Notes under the pieces: generated by a model | The model's database searches: none | What the model was told of the DNA's origin: nothing | What the model saw: the letters and a program-made list of their open reading frames with translations, nothing else | Shown: one piece after another, positions 7,290 through 15,793 of the stretch | Layout: every line of letters starts with the position of its first letter | Position numbering within the stretch: position 1 is the first letter of the stretch | Origin: Pseudomonadota bacterium | GTDB lineage: Bacteria; Pseudomonadota; Gammaproteobacteria; Burkholderiales; Sulfuriferulaceae | DNA: 53,985 nucleotides | Direction: 5' to 3' | NCBI GenBank assembly: GCA_021786845.1 | Contig: JAJYMO010000060.1 | Coordinates: 1-53,985, forward strand | Position numbers and translations under genes: made by a program

Positions 7290-9857
7290 TCATTGCTTCA
7301 CCCGCTTGGCAATATGCGCCAGCGCTGCTTCGACCTGATCAATTAATATCAGGCACAGGTCCCCAGGCACGAGTTGAGACAAAGCAAAATCAATTGCCGC
7401 AAATTCACCATCAATTTCGGTGATGGTGGTTGTGCGGCTGGCTTGCACCAAACCTTCACGCAGCAAAGCCAGCACTTCGCCGGGAGAGCGGCCGCGCTGG
7501 CATTGGTCCTGATACAGCACCACAGTATCAAAGGCTTTACCGAGGATTTGGGTTTGCTGGCGCAGGTCTTCATCCCTGCGATCACCGGCACCGCTGATGA
7601 CGACGTAACGTTGCCGGGCAGGCAGGGCATCAATGGCTGACACCAAGGCCAGCATGGCATCCGGGTTGTGGCCGTAGTCGGCAATCAGCGTGGCACCACG
7701 GTAATCGAATAAATTAAACCGACCGGGTGCAGTGTGGACGTTGTTGACGAAGCTGGCCAGGCCGCGACGCACGGTTTCCCAATCCACACCCAGCGCCCAG
7801 ACAGCGCCCAAGGCAGCCATGACGTTGTCGAGTTGGAAACCGATTTTTCCATCGAAGGTGAGGGGAATGTTGGACATGGCGAAGCGGTGTTTAAGCTTGC
7901 CTTCTTGTGCAATGATGTGTTCCTCCTCGCAATAGATCACGCGCTGACCGCGTGCATGGTGGGTGGCGAGCACCGTGTTGTGCTGGTTGCGAGCAAAGTA
8001 AATGACCTTGCCAGGGCAAATACTGGCCATTTTGACGACGACGGGGTCGGCGGCGTTGAGCACCGCAGTACCATGTGTCGCAACATTTTCGACAATGATG
8101 CGTTTGACCACCGCCAATTCGTCCAGCGTGTTGATGTAATTGAGGCCCAGGTGATCACCGATGCCGATGTTGGTGACGATGGCGACATCGCATTTGTCAA
8201 AAGCCAAACCTTCACGCAGCAATCCGCCCCGGGCAGTTTCCAGCACGGCGGCATCTACCAGCGGATGCGCCAAGACATTGCGCGCACTTTTTGGGCCGCT
8301 GCAATCGCCACTGTCGATTTGTTGTGAGTCAATATATACCCCATCCGAATTGGTCATGCCTACGCACCAGCCCTGTTGACGCAGCAGGTGAGCGGCCAAA
8401 CGCACGGTGGTGGTTTTCCCATTCGTGCCAGCGACCGCAATCACCGGGATGCGACCCTGTTTTCCGGGCGCAAACATCATGTCGATGATGGCACCACCCA
8501 CATCACGCGCCTTGCCAAATGAAGGGGACAGATGCATTCGCAAACCGGGTGCAGCGTTGACTTCTACCACACCACCTCCCTGATTTTCCAGTGGCAAGTG
8601 GATGCTGTCGCACAGAATGTCCACGCCACAAATGTCTAACCCTATCATCCTGGCAGCATCCACAGCGCAAGCGGCAATATCCGGGTGCAAGTCATCGGTG
8701 ACATCCGTAGCACTGCCACCTGTACTGAGGTTGGCATTGTTGCGCAACACGACACGGGCACCTAATTTCGGGATGCTGTCTGGGGTGTAACCTTGTTTCG
8801 TCAAGGTGGCGAGTGCGATGTCATCCAGGCGGATTTTGCTGAGTGAGGTGGCGTGACCCTCGCTGCGGCGAGGGTCGCTGTTGATGATCCCAACCAGATG
8901 CTGGATGCTGTGTTGTCCATCACCAAACACATGCGGCGGGTCGCGCCTTGCCGCAGCGACCAGTTTATTGCCAATCACCAGCAGACGATAATCATGACCT
9001 GTGATGTAACGCTCGACCAGCACTGGGGTACTGATATTGGCCGCCGCATGCCAGGCGGCAACCACCTGTTCTTGTGTTTCAAGGTTGACCGCAACCCCGC
9101 GCCCCTGGTTGCCAAATTGCGGTTTGATCGCCACAGCACTGCCAATTTCCTGGGCGGCAAGCCATGCGTCTTCAGCATCGACAACGGGACGGCCTTGCGG
9201 AATCGGCACGCCAATGGTGTGCAGCAGTGATTTGGTGAGGTCTTTGTCTTGGGCGATGGCTTCTGCCACCGCACTGGTGCGGTCGGATTCGGCTGCCAGA
9301 ATCCGCCGTTGCTGTTTCCCCCAACCTAATTGCACCATGCTGCCTTCCGTTAATCGTCGCCACGGAATCCCGCGACGAACAGCTGCCGCCACGATCGAAC
9401 CGGTACTGGGTCCAAGGCGCAAATCTTCATCCAGGGCCCGCAATTCCGCCAATGCGGTCTGCGCATCAAACGGGGTATCCGTGGCGGCAGCATGGCACAG
9501 TGCCAGCGCTTGTTGCAAAGCCAGACGCCCCACATCTTCTTCGCTGTATTCAATGACCACTTGATAGGTGCCCTCTTCCAAAGTTGGTGTGGTGCGGCTG
9601 AAGGTAACCGGGCAACCGGCTACCGCTTGCAAGGAAAGCGCAGCAATTTCCAGCGCATGCGCCATAGGGAGGTGTTGGCTTGCCCCCAAAGCTTGCAGCA
9701 CGTCAATTTCCGGGAAACGGGCACGCAGGGCAGGCTCGAATTCCGGCAACAGGGTTAAATCTGCTTCCGTTGCGGTGCATTCTACAATGGCTTCAATCGC
9801 GCAATGCCGACTCCACAGGTTAGGGCCGCGCAGTGCCCGGATGCGAGAAACTTTCAT
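7290..9857 (-). CDS. cphA: Cyanophycin synthetase CphA
   Basis: An 855-residue cyanophycin synthetase, which builds the storage polymer multi-L-arginyl-poly-L-aspartate without a template. Three parts are visible: an N-terminal domain (about 1-160), an ATP-grasp ligase (about 205-465) containing KPQFGNQGRGV and the metal-binding VVEVNAAPGL (430-439), and a Mur-ligase-like domain with an intact P-loop GTNGKTTT (477-484) and a complete C-terminal lobe. The ATP-grasp half adds Asp to the backbone and the Mur half adds Arg to the side chain. Length and motifs fit the full, active type. It begins six bases after the CphA' stop, with AAAGG nine bases ahead of the ATG, so the two are surely co-transcribed. 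No cyanophycinase gene is in the window. Confidence 0.95.
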   Translation of the reverse strand: MKVSRIRALRGPNLWSRHCAIEAIVECTATEADLTLLPEFEPALRARFPEIDVLQALGASQHLPMAHALEIAALSLQAVAGCPVTFSRTTPTLEEGTYQVVIEYSEEDVGRLALQQALALCHAAATDTPFDAQTALAELRALDEDLRLGPSTGSIVAAAVRRGIPWRRLTEGSMVQLGWGKQQRRILAAESDRTSAVAEAIAQDKDLTKSLLHTIGVPIPQGRPVVDAEDAWLAAQEIGSAVAIKPQFGNQGRGVAVNLETQEQVVAAWHAAANISTPVLVERYITGHDYRLLVIGNKLVAAARRDPPHVFGDGQHSIQHLVGIINSDPRRSEGHATSLSKIRLDDIALATLTKQGYTPDSIPKLGARVVLRNNANLSTGGSATDVTDDLHPDIAACAVDAARMIGLDICGVDILCDSIHLPLENQGGGVVEVNAAPGLRMHLSPSFGKARDVGGAIIDMMFAPGKQGRIPVIAVAGTNGKTTTVRLAAHLLRQQGWCVGMTNSDGVYIDSQQIDSGDCSGPKSARNVLAHPLVDAAVLETARGGLLREGLAFDKCDVAIVTNIGIGDHLGLNYINTLDELAVVKRIIVENVATHGTAVLNAADPVVVKMASICPGKVIYFARNQHNTVLATHHARGQRVIYCEEEHIIAQEGKLKHRFAMSNIPLTFDGKIGFQLDNVMAALGAVWALGVDWETVRRGLASFVNNVHTAPGRFNLFDYRGATLIADYGHNPDAMLALVSAIDALPARQRYVVISGAGDRRDEDLRQQTQILGKAFDTVVLYQDQCQRGRSPGEVLALLREGLVQASRTTTITEIDGEFAAIDFALSQLVPGDLCLILIDQVEAALAHIAKRVKQ

Positions 9858-9862
9858 ATTGT

Positions 9863-12061
9863 TCAGCCTTTAGTGTAAGCCATCAGGCCTGTGCGGATAA
9901 GTTCTCCGGGTATGTCGAGTGCCCAAACCGCTGCAATGGCGGCAAGTGCCTGTGGCACGGTGATGAGATGGTGTGGCAGTTCTTCAACCCGCATCAGCGG
10001 CGATGCGTTTTCGTTTTGCACCAGCATGATTTCTTCTTTATGCCGCGTGACGATTCGTCCGCCATTGAGCAGGTGGGTGTTGCACATGGGCAGATGATGG
10101 TTTTCGGTATAGAAAATCACTTCGCCATCACACAAGGCAGCCAATTCGCACGCCACAGGCTGATCGGCAGGCAGCACCGCTACGCCATTTGGCAGGACCA
10201 CATCAATGGGGGTGCGGTAAATCATGAAACGTTTGGCCGGATCGTTCATGGCATAGGCGCCGAAGTCTTTTTCGGGATCGATGTCGGTGATCACGGTGAG
10301 TTGGCAGCGGTCAAAAGCCAGGCCGTGCTCAAGCAGATTGTCGTCATCAATTTCCATCACTGCGGTACTCACTGCCGGGTTGCGCAACAAACGGTCAGCG
10401 CCGGTAAAAGAGGCTTGATTACCGGCATCAATTTGTCGCTGATCGATAAAAAGTCCGTCATATGAAGCCAGCGCTACCTGTTTGCGGTCAAGCTGCAACA
10501 AATAAGCAATTAAGTGCGCCACCGCTGTGCGGTCTGCATTGCCTGTCACAGCGATGATGGGAATGCGTCCATCGGATGTCCCGGGAAATAAGTGTTCGAC
10601 AATGGCCTGGCCCACTGGGCGCGCTTCGCCCTGAGCGGGTTTGAGATGCATCAGGAGGCCGGGGCCCGCATTGACTTCTACAATAGCCCCTTGTTGCAGT
10701 GCCAGAGGCTGCGAAATGTCTTGTGCCACCAAATCAATGCCGGCAATGTCCAAACCCACAATTCTGGCGGTCAGTGCTGCCAGTACGGCAGTGTCTGGGT
10801 GCACCTGTGCGGTCACATCTGCCGCGACATTGCCGATACGCTGGATGATCACTTCCTGGCCTGCGGTCGGGATGTCTTCTTCTGATTGAAAACCCTGTTG
10901 GCGTAACTCCAGCAGACACGCCGAATCTACACGAATGCAGTTCAGGGGATGGAGTTCGCTTTCGCCCCGCCGTGGGTCACTGTTAATCTGGCGGTCAATC
11001 AGTTGATCTATCGTGGACACCCCATCGCCAGTCACCATGGCGATTTCCCCGCGTGCGGCAGCGACCAGTTTGTCCCCCACCACCAGAAGCCGGTGTTCAT
11101 GACCCGCAATATGGCGCTCGATCAGGACATCTTCGTCTTCCTGCTCTGCGATGGCATAGGCGGTTTCGATTTCTGTCTGCCGGGTCAGGTGCGTGAACAC
11201 GGCCCGTCCGTGGTTACCGCTTAACGGTTTGACCACCACTGGCAAGCCAATGTCCTGGGCAACTTCCCAGGCTTCTTGTGCGCTGTGTACCACATGGCCC
11301 TGGGGGATCGGAATGCCCGCTTGTTGCAATAAAGTTTTGGTGAGCGCTTTGTCGCGTGAAATGGTTTCGGCAATGGCGCTGGTCTGGTCTGTTTCAGCAG
11401 TCCAGATGCGGCGTTGTGCGCTGCCAAAACCCAATTGCACCAGATTGCCCTCGTTCATGCGCAGGGCAGGGATGTCATGGTCGTCTGCGGCTTCGACGAT
11501 GCTGTGTGTGCTGGGGCCCAGTAAATGGGTTTCAGCCAGGTCGCGCAGCGCATCAATGGCTGTTGGCACATCAAATTCACAGTCATCCATGGCTGCCAGA
11601 ATAAGAGCCCGGGCCAGTTCGAGTGCGCGCAGGGTCACGGTTTCATGAAACGCGCGCACCACCACTTTGTATACGCCACGCTGATCCATTTCGCGTGCAC
11701 GACCAAATCCGGCGGGCATGCCGGCCAGGGCTTGCAATTCAAGTGTAACGTGTTCAAGGATATGTCCAGCCCAGGTGCCCTCATGCAGCCGGCTGACAAA
11801 CCCCCCCCGGCGGCCAGGACTGCAATGGTGTTCAACAAGGCTGGGTAGCCATTCGATTAAGCGCTCTGCAAAACCGGGAATCAGATTGGAGGGTTCATCT
11901 TCCAGACTGCCAATATCCACCCATACTTCCAGTACCGGGCGATAGGTCCAGATGTTGGGGCCTTTGAGCGATAAAATACGCAAGAAGCGAAGGTTTCGGG
12001 TTGAGCGAGCTTCATCAGGTGAGGCGTGAAGAAGGTATTCAGAAAGTAAGTCAGGGGTCAT
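9863..12061 (-). CDS. cphA': Second cyanophycin synthetase, truncated and degenerate (CphA')
   Basis: A 732-residue paralogue of the downstream CphA. The N-terminal and ATP-grasp domains are well kept (KPLSGNHGRAV, and VEVNAGPGL at about 461-469). The Mur-ligase part is damaged in two ways: the P-loop that reads GTNGKTTT in CphA is GNADRTAV (about 507-514), losing the Gly-Lys-Thr, and the protein stops right after the helix ALAAIAAVWALDIP, so the C-terminal lobe is absent. It should therefore keep at most one ligase activity, as in cyanobacterial CphA2, or act as a partner of CphA. Adjacent CphA'/CphA pairs are known in betaproteobacteria such as Cupriavidus. It is first in the operon; the ATG at 12061 has only a weak ribosome site. 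Confidence 0.9.
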   Translation of the reverse strand: MTPDLLSEYLLHASPDEARSTRNLRFLRILSLKGPNIWTYRPVLEVWVDIGSLEDEPSNLIPGFAERLIEWLPSLVEHHCSPGRRGGFVSRLHEGTWAGHILEHVTLELQALAGMPAGFGRAREMDQRGVYKVVVRAFHETVTLRALELARALILAAMDDCEFDVPTAIDALRDLAETHLLGPSTHSIVEAADDHDIPALRMNEGNLVQLGFGSAQRRIWTAETDQTSAIAETISRDKALTKTLLQQAGIPIPQGHVVHSAQEAWEVAQDIGLPVVVKPLSGNHGRAVFTHLTRQTEIETAYAIAEQEDEDVLIERHIAGHEHRLLVVGDKLVAAARGEIAMVTGDGVSTIDQLIDRQINSDPRRGESELHPLNCIRVDSACLLELRQQGFQSEEDIPTAGQEVIIQRIGNVAADVTAQVHPDTAVLAALTARIVGLDIAGIDLVAQDISQPLALQQGAIVEVNAGPGLLMHLKPAQGEARPVGQAIVEHLFPGTSDGRIPIIAVTGNADRTAVAHLIAYLLQLDRKQVALASYDGLFIDQRQIDAGNQASFTGADRLLRNPAVSTAVMEIDDDNLLEHGLAFDRCQLTVITDIDPEKDFGAYAMNDPAKRFMIYRTPIDVVLPNGVAVLPADQPVACELAALCDGEVIFYTENHHLPMCNTHLLNGGRIVTRHKEEIMLVQNENASPLMRVEELPHHLITVPQALAAIAAVWALDIPGELIRTGLMAYTKG

Positions 12062-12250
12062 ATTCAGATAAATGTCAGGGTGTGCTGTATCTTTAACGCA
12101 TCACTGGGGTTTGGGTTTACATGCTGGTTTAATGATTGAATGTCCAGGTTGACAGATGGATGCCCATGCGTCCTGGATACGTTGCGGAACCGGACAAAAA
12201 TGCGTGAGACTACACCAATAATATTCATTACGTTCCTGAATGTTATCGTA

Positions 12251-12279
12251 TTGACCACTGCTACTTCTCAATGTAGTAT
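12251..12279 (+). promoter_or_regulatory. Sigma-70-type promoter for the pilus operon
   Basis: TTGACC (12251-12256) and TAGTAT (12274-12279) are separated by 17 bases, about 80 bases ahead of the first pilin start. The rest of the 12062-12357 gap, between the divergent cphA' and pilin genes, shows no other clear site and no RpoN-type element. Confidence 0.55.
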
Positions 12280-12357
12280 AAACTTGTGTCTTGTTGCATT
12301 CTCAAACTATAAATATAAAAGGATCTCTCGGTTCTAAGCTTGTCTGTGGAGGGGAAA

Positions 12358-12804
12358 ATGCAAAAAAAGATGGAAGGTTTCACATTGATTGAGTTGCTCA
12401 TCACTGTGGCGATTATTGGTATTCTTACTGCTATTGCAATACCGAATTATGCTGACTATGTGAAGCGGGGCCAGTTAACGGATGCCACCATGCTGGCCAA
12501 TTATCGCGTCATGATGGAACAGTATTATCAGGACAATAACAGTTACGCGAGTGGCGGTGCCTGCGGTATTGCTGTTCCGAATGCTATTCCTCCTACACAA
12601 TATTTCATTTATTCGTGTCAATTGAACACAACACCAGGTGCCGGTACAGGGCAATCTTTCCTCTTGACGGCAACAGGAAGTACGCCCGCTACCAACGGTT
12701 TTACCTACACCATTAACGAACAGGACGTCAAAACCTCAACAGGGCCAACGGGTTGGGCAGGCAATCCCGCGTGCTGGTCGGTGAAGAGGGATGGGTCATG
12801 TTAA
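12358..12804 (+). CDS. pilE: Type IV pilin-like protein PilE
   Basis: A 148-residue prepilin. A short leader MQKKMEG is followed by [20 protein letters not shown], the canonical class III signal: prepilin peptidase cleaves after Gly and methylates the new N-terminal Phe, and Glu5 of the mature protein is present. The C-terminal half holds Cys pairs typical of the pilin D-region loop. The ATG at 12358 follows a GGAGGGG ribosome site; an upstream in-frame TTG is less likely. It opens the minor pilin operon, where PilE-like proteins join FimT/U, V, W and X to prime pilus assembly with PilY1. It could also be a major pilin, but its place in this operon favours a minor pilin. Confidence 0.92.
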   Translation: MQKKMEGFTLIELLITVAIIGILTAIAIPNYADYVKRGQLTDATMLANYRVMMEQYYQDNNSYASGGACGIAVPNAIPPTQYFIYSCQLNTTPGAGTGQSFLLTATGSTPATNGFTYTINEQDVKTSTGPTGWAGNPACWSVKRDGSC

Positions 12805-13376
12805 GGATGGACACAGGCTTCTCATTGATTGAACTTTTGATTACCATGGCTCTTTTTGCGATTTTGAGTGCGCTCGCCATGCCTTCTTTTTTGGCGTGGA
12901 TACAAAATCAGCAAATCAGATCAACGGCTGAAGGAATTTATAATTCCTTGCAAAGGGCAGAATCTGAAGCCGCAAAACGCAATCAGCCCGTTGATTTTGC
13001 GTTAATTTCAAATACCCCCTCCAACGGTGCCACCCCTTCACCATCGTCGACCGGGCCTAACTGGGAAGTTGCCGTGGATCAAGCTGGCACACCCAGCGCG
13101 AGTGGATTTATCCAAGGTGGCCTGGCCGCTGAAAGCGGCAAGAATGCCAGCATCAATTCGACACAAAGTATTGTGATATTTTCCGGGACAGCAACGGTGA
13201 CCGTTCCCGGAACAACGGTTCCAACAGGGGTAGTAATCAATGTGTCTGACCCAACGGGAGGAACTTGCGTCAGTGCTGGCGGGCCGATGCAGTGCTTGCA
13301 GATCAATGTCACGCCATATGGCTCGATTCGCATGTGTAATCCTGCACTGCCTGCTGGAACTCCACAGGGGTGCTGA
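12798..13376 (+). CDS. fimT: Minor pilin FimT/FimU-like (GspH family)
   Basis: A 192-residue minor pilin. The leader MLRMDTG precedes [20 protein letters not shown], a standard prepilin peptidase site with Glu5. The following [27 protein letters not shown] is the signature of the GspH/FimT family, whose members sit at the pilus tip. Its start at 12798 overlaps the PilE stop by seven bases and is preceded by GAGG eight bases upstream. The C-terminal domain has a small Cys loop. Same operon as pilE and pilV. Confidence 0.92.
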   Translation: MLRMDTGFSLIELLITMALFAILSALAMPSFLAWIQNQQIRSTAEGIYNSLQRAESEAAKRNQPVDFALISNTPSNGATPSPSSTGPNWEVAVDQAGTPSASGFIQGGLAAESGKNASINSTQSIVIFSGTATVTVPGTTVPTGVVINVSDPTGGTCVSAGGPMQCLQINVTPYGSIRMCNPALPAGTPQGC

Positions 13377-13378
13377 CA

Positions 13379-13813
13379 ATGAGACATGAAGCGGGCGCTA
13401 TTTTATTGGAGGCTTTACTGGGTCTCCTTATCTTTTCAGTTGGCATTCTGGGATTGGTCGCTTTACAAGTGGTTGGGGTGAAAGCCACTGCTGATGCCAA
13501 ATATCGGGCAAATGCATCGATGCTGGCCAACCAGATTATCGGGCAAATGTGGGGGGATAAGCAAAATTTGATGGCATACAGCCAAACGTCGGGAGGGGGG
13601 GGCGCCTGTAACGCAACAGGAACGCCCTCCACTTACGCACCGGTACTCGCTTGGCTCACCGATGTCGGCAACGATCTTCCAGACGCAACGCCTGCCATGC
13701 AAACCATCGGGATAAGTGGTATTGCAAACAATGTCGTGACTGTCACCGTGTGCTGGAAAGGGCCCCATGACCCCATACCCCATCATTATATTGCCGTCGC
13801 ACAGATTGATTAA
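13379..13813 (+). CDS. pilV: Minor pilin PilV
   Basis: A 144-residue PilV-type prepilin. After the short leader MRHEAG the hydrophobic helix reads AILLEALLGLLIFSVGILGL, matching the PilV pattern (GxxLIEVLVALLIxSIGLLG) with Glu5. The first residue after the cleavage Gly is Ala rather than Phe. The QVVGVKATADAKYRANASMLANQI stretch is typical of the family helix. A CAGGGG ribosome site precedes the ATG at 13379, two bases after the FimT stop. PilV couples PilX and PilY1 to the minor pilin complex. No frameshift or truncation is apparent. Confidence 0.9.
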   Translation: MRHEAGAILLEALLGLLIFSVGILGLVALQVVGVKATADAKYRANASMLANQIIGQMWGDKQNLMAYSQTSGGGGACNATGTPSTYAPVLAWLTDVGNDLPDATPAMQTIGISGIANNVVTVTVCWKGPHDPIPHHYIAVAQID

Positions 13814-13814
13814 G

Positions 13815-14984
13815 ATGCCAAAAATGAAATTTCAGGAAATCCCTGCGAAACAGGCTGGTTTTTCGTTGATTGATCTCATGGTTGGCGCCATTATTGGTCT
13901 GTTGACGACCTTGGTGATCATGTACTCATTCAAGGCATTTGAGGGCCAAAAACGAACCACTGACAGTCTGGCAGGTGCGCAGTCGGATGGTTTGCTGGCA
14001 ATGATTACGCTGGATAACGCTATTCGACCTGCCGGGCTTGGTCTGTTTGCAAATGGTTCACTCATTTGTTCGTCAGTGAATGTCTACTATAATGGATCGG
14101 TTGTCGCGAATGGTGCGAGCATGATGCCGGTCAATATCACGGATGGGGGTGCAAGCGGTGGCTCTGACAGCATTCAAACCATGACAAGCCAATCTCAATC
14201 CGGAGCCGCATCGGCGGCCATTGCTCAACCCATGCCTACGCCATCCTCGGTTTTGACCGTGACAACGGGTAACGGGTTCAGCGTGGGCGGTTTGGTCATG
14301 GTCGGTGACCCTTCCTCTCCCACTACCCCCTGTACCGTCATGAGCGTGACCGCTTTGCAAAACACAGCCAATGGCGTCAATTTGATCCACAATTCCGGGT
14401 TGTCGCCATGGAACCCGCCTAATCTGGCAAGTACTTTCAGTAGTGTAGGGCCTTATAGCATTAATGCAGTCGTGGTTCCATTGGGATCATTTTCCAGGAC
14501 GCAGTTTCAGGTGCTCTGTCATTCGCTTGCCTTTACCGACTTGAACAGCGGATCAACTGTAACGCCTTCGTGTGCGGGAAGTACATTTACCAATGCCGCC
14601 CCCATGGCGGCCAATGTCGTGAATATTCAGGCACAGTATGGCATTGTTCCGCCCTCACTGGTTGGAGGCATCACCTGCTGGGTGAATGCGACCGGTGCGG
14701 GGACGAATGCCTGTGATGGAAATAATTGGCTCACTCCGACGCCGGCAAACATTCAGCGAATCGAAGCGATCCATGTGGCGGTGACCGTGATGAGCCCACA
14801 AAAGGAAAAACCGGATTCCAGCGGCGTATGCACGGCGACCGCATCCACCACAGCGACGAATTACCCTGTTTCCTGGGCGGGTGGGCCGATAATTGACGTG
14901 ACCACAATACAAAACTGGCAGTGTTACCGGTATAAGGTATTTCAAACCATCATCCCTGTCAGGAATGCAATATGGGCCAATTAA
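13815..14984 (+). CDS. pilW: Minor pilin PilW
   Basis: A 389-residue PilW-family prepilin, which is longer than the other minor pilins as expected. The leader MPKMKFQEIPAKQAG is followed by FSLIDLMVGAIIGLLTTLVI; note Asp at position 5 of the mature protein, where Glu is usual. The stretch DSLAGAQSDGLLAMITLDNAIRPAGL matches the PilW signature (QxxGRxAxxxLxxxIRxAGY type). The ATG at 13815 lies directly after the PilV stop; a second ATG three codons on is possible. Asp for Glu is tolerated in some PilW proteins. It works with PilV, PilX and PilY1 in initiating pilus assembly. Confidence 0.9.
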   Translation: MPKMKFQEIPAKQAGFSLIDLMVGAIIGLLTTLVIMYSFKAFEGQKRTTDSLAGAQSDGLLAMITLDNAIRPAGLGLFANGSLICSSVNVYYNGSVVANGASMMPVNITDGGASGGSDSIQTMTSQSQSGAASAAIAQPMPTPSSVLTVTTGNGFSVGGLVMVGDPSSPTTPCTVMSVTALQNTANGVNLIHNSGLSPWNPPNLASTFSSVGPYSINAVVVPLGSFSRTQFQVLCHSLAFTDLNSGSTVTPSCAGSTFTNAAPMAANVVNIQAQYGIVPPSLVGGITCWVNATGAGTNACDGNNWLTPTPANIQRIEAIHVAVTVMSPQKEKPDSSGVCTATASTTATNYPVSWAGGPIIDVTTIQNWQCYRYKVFQTIIPVRNAIWAN

Positions 14985-15535
14985 AGCAAAAACAGACAGG
15001 CGTGGTGCTGTTTATCGCCCTGATCGCACTGGTTGTGCTCACCCTTGCGGGCATCGCCATGGTTCATTCGACCACCACAGCGAATTTGATCGCTGAAAAC
15101 CGGGCTTATGATTTGGCTACTGTGCAGGTCAGTGATACAGGGGTAGAGTCCGCCATTGTTTTATTGACCAGTACCATTTTGGCCCATCCGGATACGGCGA
15201 TAGCGAATACCTATTTCCCCTTGTCCCAGGCGCTACAACCGGATGGTACGCCTGTTGCCAATTGGTCCGCCATTCCCACTGCCACCATTCAGGGATATGG
15301 GGTGCAATATGTCATAGAGCGCATGTGTACGGGTACGCCGCTTCCCATTCCTGTTACAAGCCTCTCCACGTATTGCATGACTTTGAATAACACTGCTGCG
15401 TCGAGTAACGGGAGTAAACTTGCCGGTCAGGTAGTGCTGACCTCAGCGCCGACCTTTGTCTATTATCGTATCAGCGTACGGGCCACGGGGCCTAAAAATA
15501 CAACGAGCATTATTCGTGCAATGGTGGTTTATTAA
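14972..15535 (+). CDS. pilX: Minor pilin-associated protein PilX
   Basis: A 187-residue PilX-family protein. The N-terminus MGQLKQKQTGVVLFIALIALVVLTLAGIAM follows the PilX pattern (QxGxxLIxALIxLxxLTLLGIAxM), with a Gly cleavage position but no Glu5, as is usual for PilX/GspK. The next helix TANLIAENRAYDLATVQVSDTGVESAI matches the family's MAGNxRDRxxAFQAAEAALR region. The start overlaps pilW by 13 bases and has AGGA seven bases ahead. In other bacteria PilX forms the tip complex with PilY1. Confidence 0.9.
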   Translation: MGQLKQKQTGVVLFIALIALVVLTLAGIAMVHSTTTANLIAENRAYDLATVQVSDTGVESAIVLLTSTILAHPDTAIANTYFPLSQALQPDGTPVANWSAIPTATIQGYGVQYVIERMCTGTPLPIPVTSLSTYCMTLNNTAASSNGSKLAGQVVLTSAPTFVYYRISVRATGPKNTTSIIRAMVVY

Positions 15536-15544
15536 AGGGCGATC

Positions 15545-15793
15545 ATGAAAAAATTAAAATTGAATATGATATTTTCCGGGTTGTTGTTTGTTTGTGCATC
15601 AGCATATGCAGCAGAAAAACCATCGCCTTTACCATTGTCTCCCAATAAACCACCTCTTGAGGTCAGAATTGATCCATCGTCTATTCCGCAGATGGTGAAG
15701 CAAGGAAAGATTAAACCGTTGCCGGATGCCGCCAGTCGAGTGCATGGCAGCAGCCATCAATCCGGCATCAGTAAGGAAAGGGTGAAAAAATGA
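15545..15793 (+). CDS. Small secreted protein of unknown function in the pilus operon
   Basis: An 82-residue protein not recognised as any family. It begins with a clear signal peptide (MKKLKLNMIFSGLLFVCASAYA, cleavage after about residue 22), leaving a mature chain of about 60 residues that is rich in Pro, Ser and Lys and looks disordered: PSPLPLSPNKPPLEVRI, then PQMVKQGKIKPLPDAASR. It lies between pilX and pilY1, starts nine bases after the pilX stop behind an AGGGCG site, and its stop overlaps the pilY1 start as ATGA. That coupling argues for a role with PilY1, perhaps as a periplasmic partner or chaperone, but nothing in the sequence proves it. Confidence 0.75.
   Translation: MKKLKLNMIFSGLLFVCASAYAAEKPSPLPLSPNKPPLEVRIDPSSIPQMVKQGKIKPLPDAASRVHGSSHQSGISKERVKK

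Noticed and set aside
11525-11848. Several 80-150-codon plus-strand frames across the cyanophycin synthetases
   Set aside because: All are mirror frames of cphA and cphA' and show no family features.
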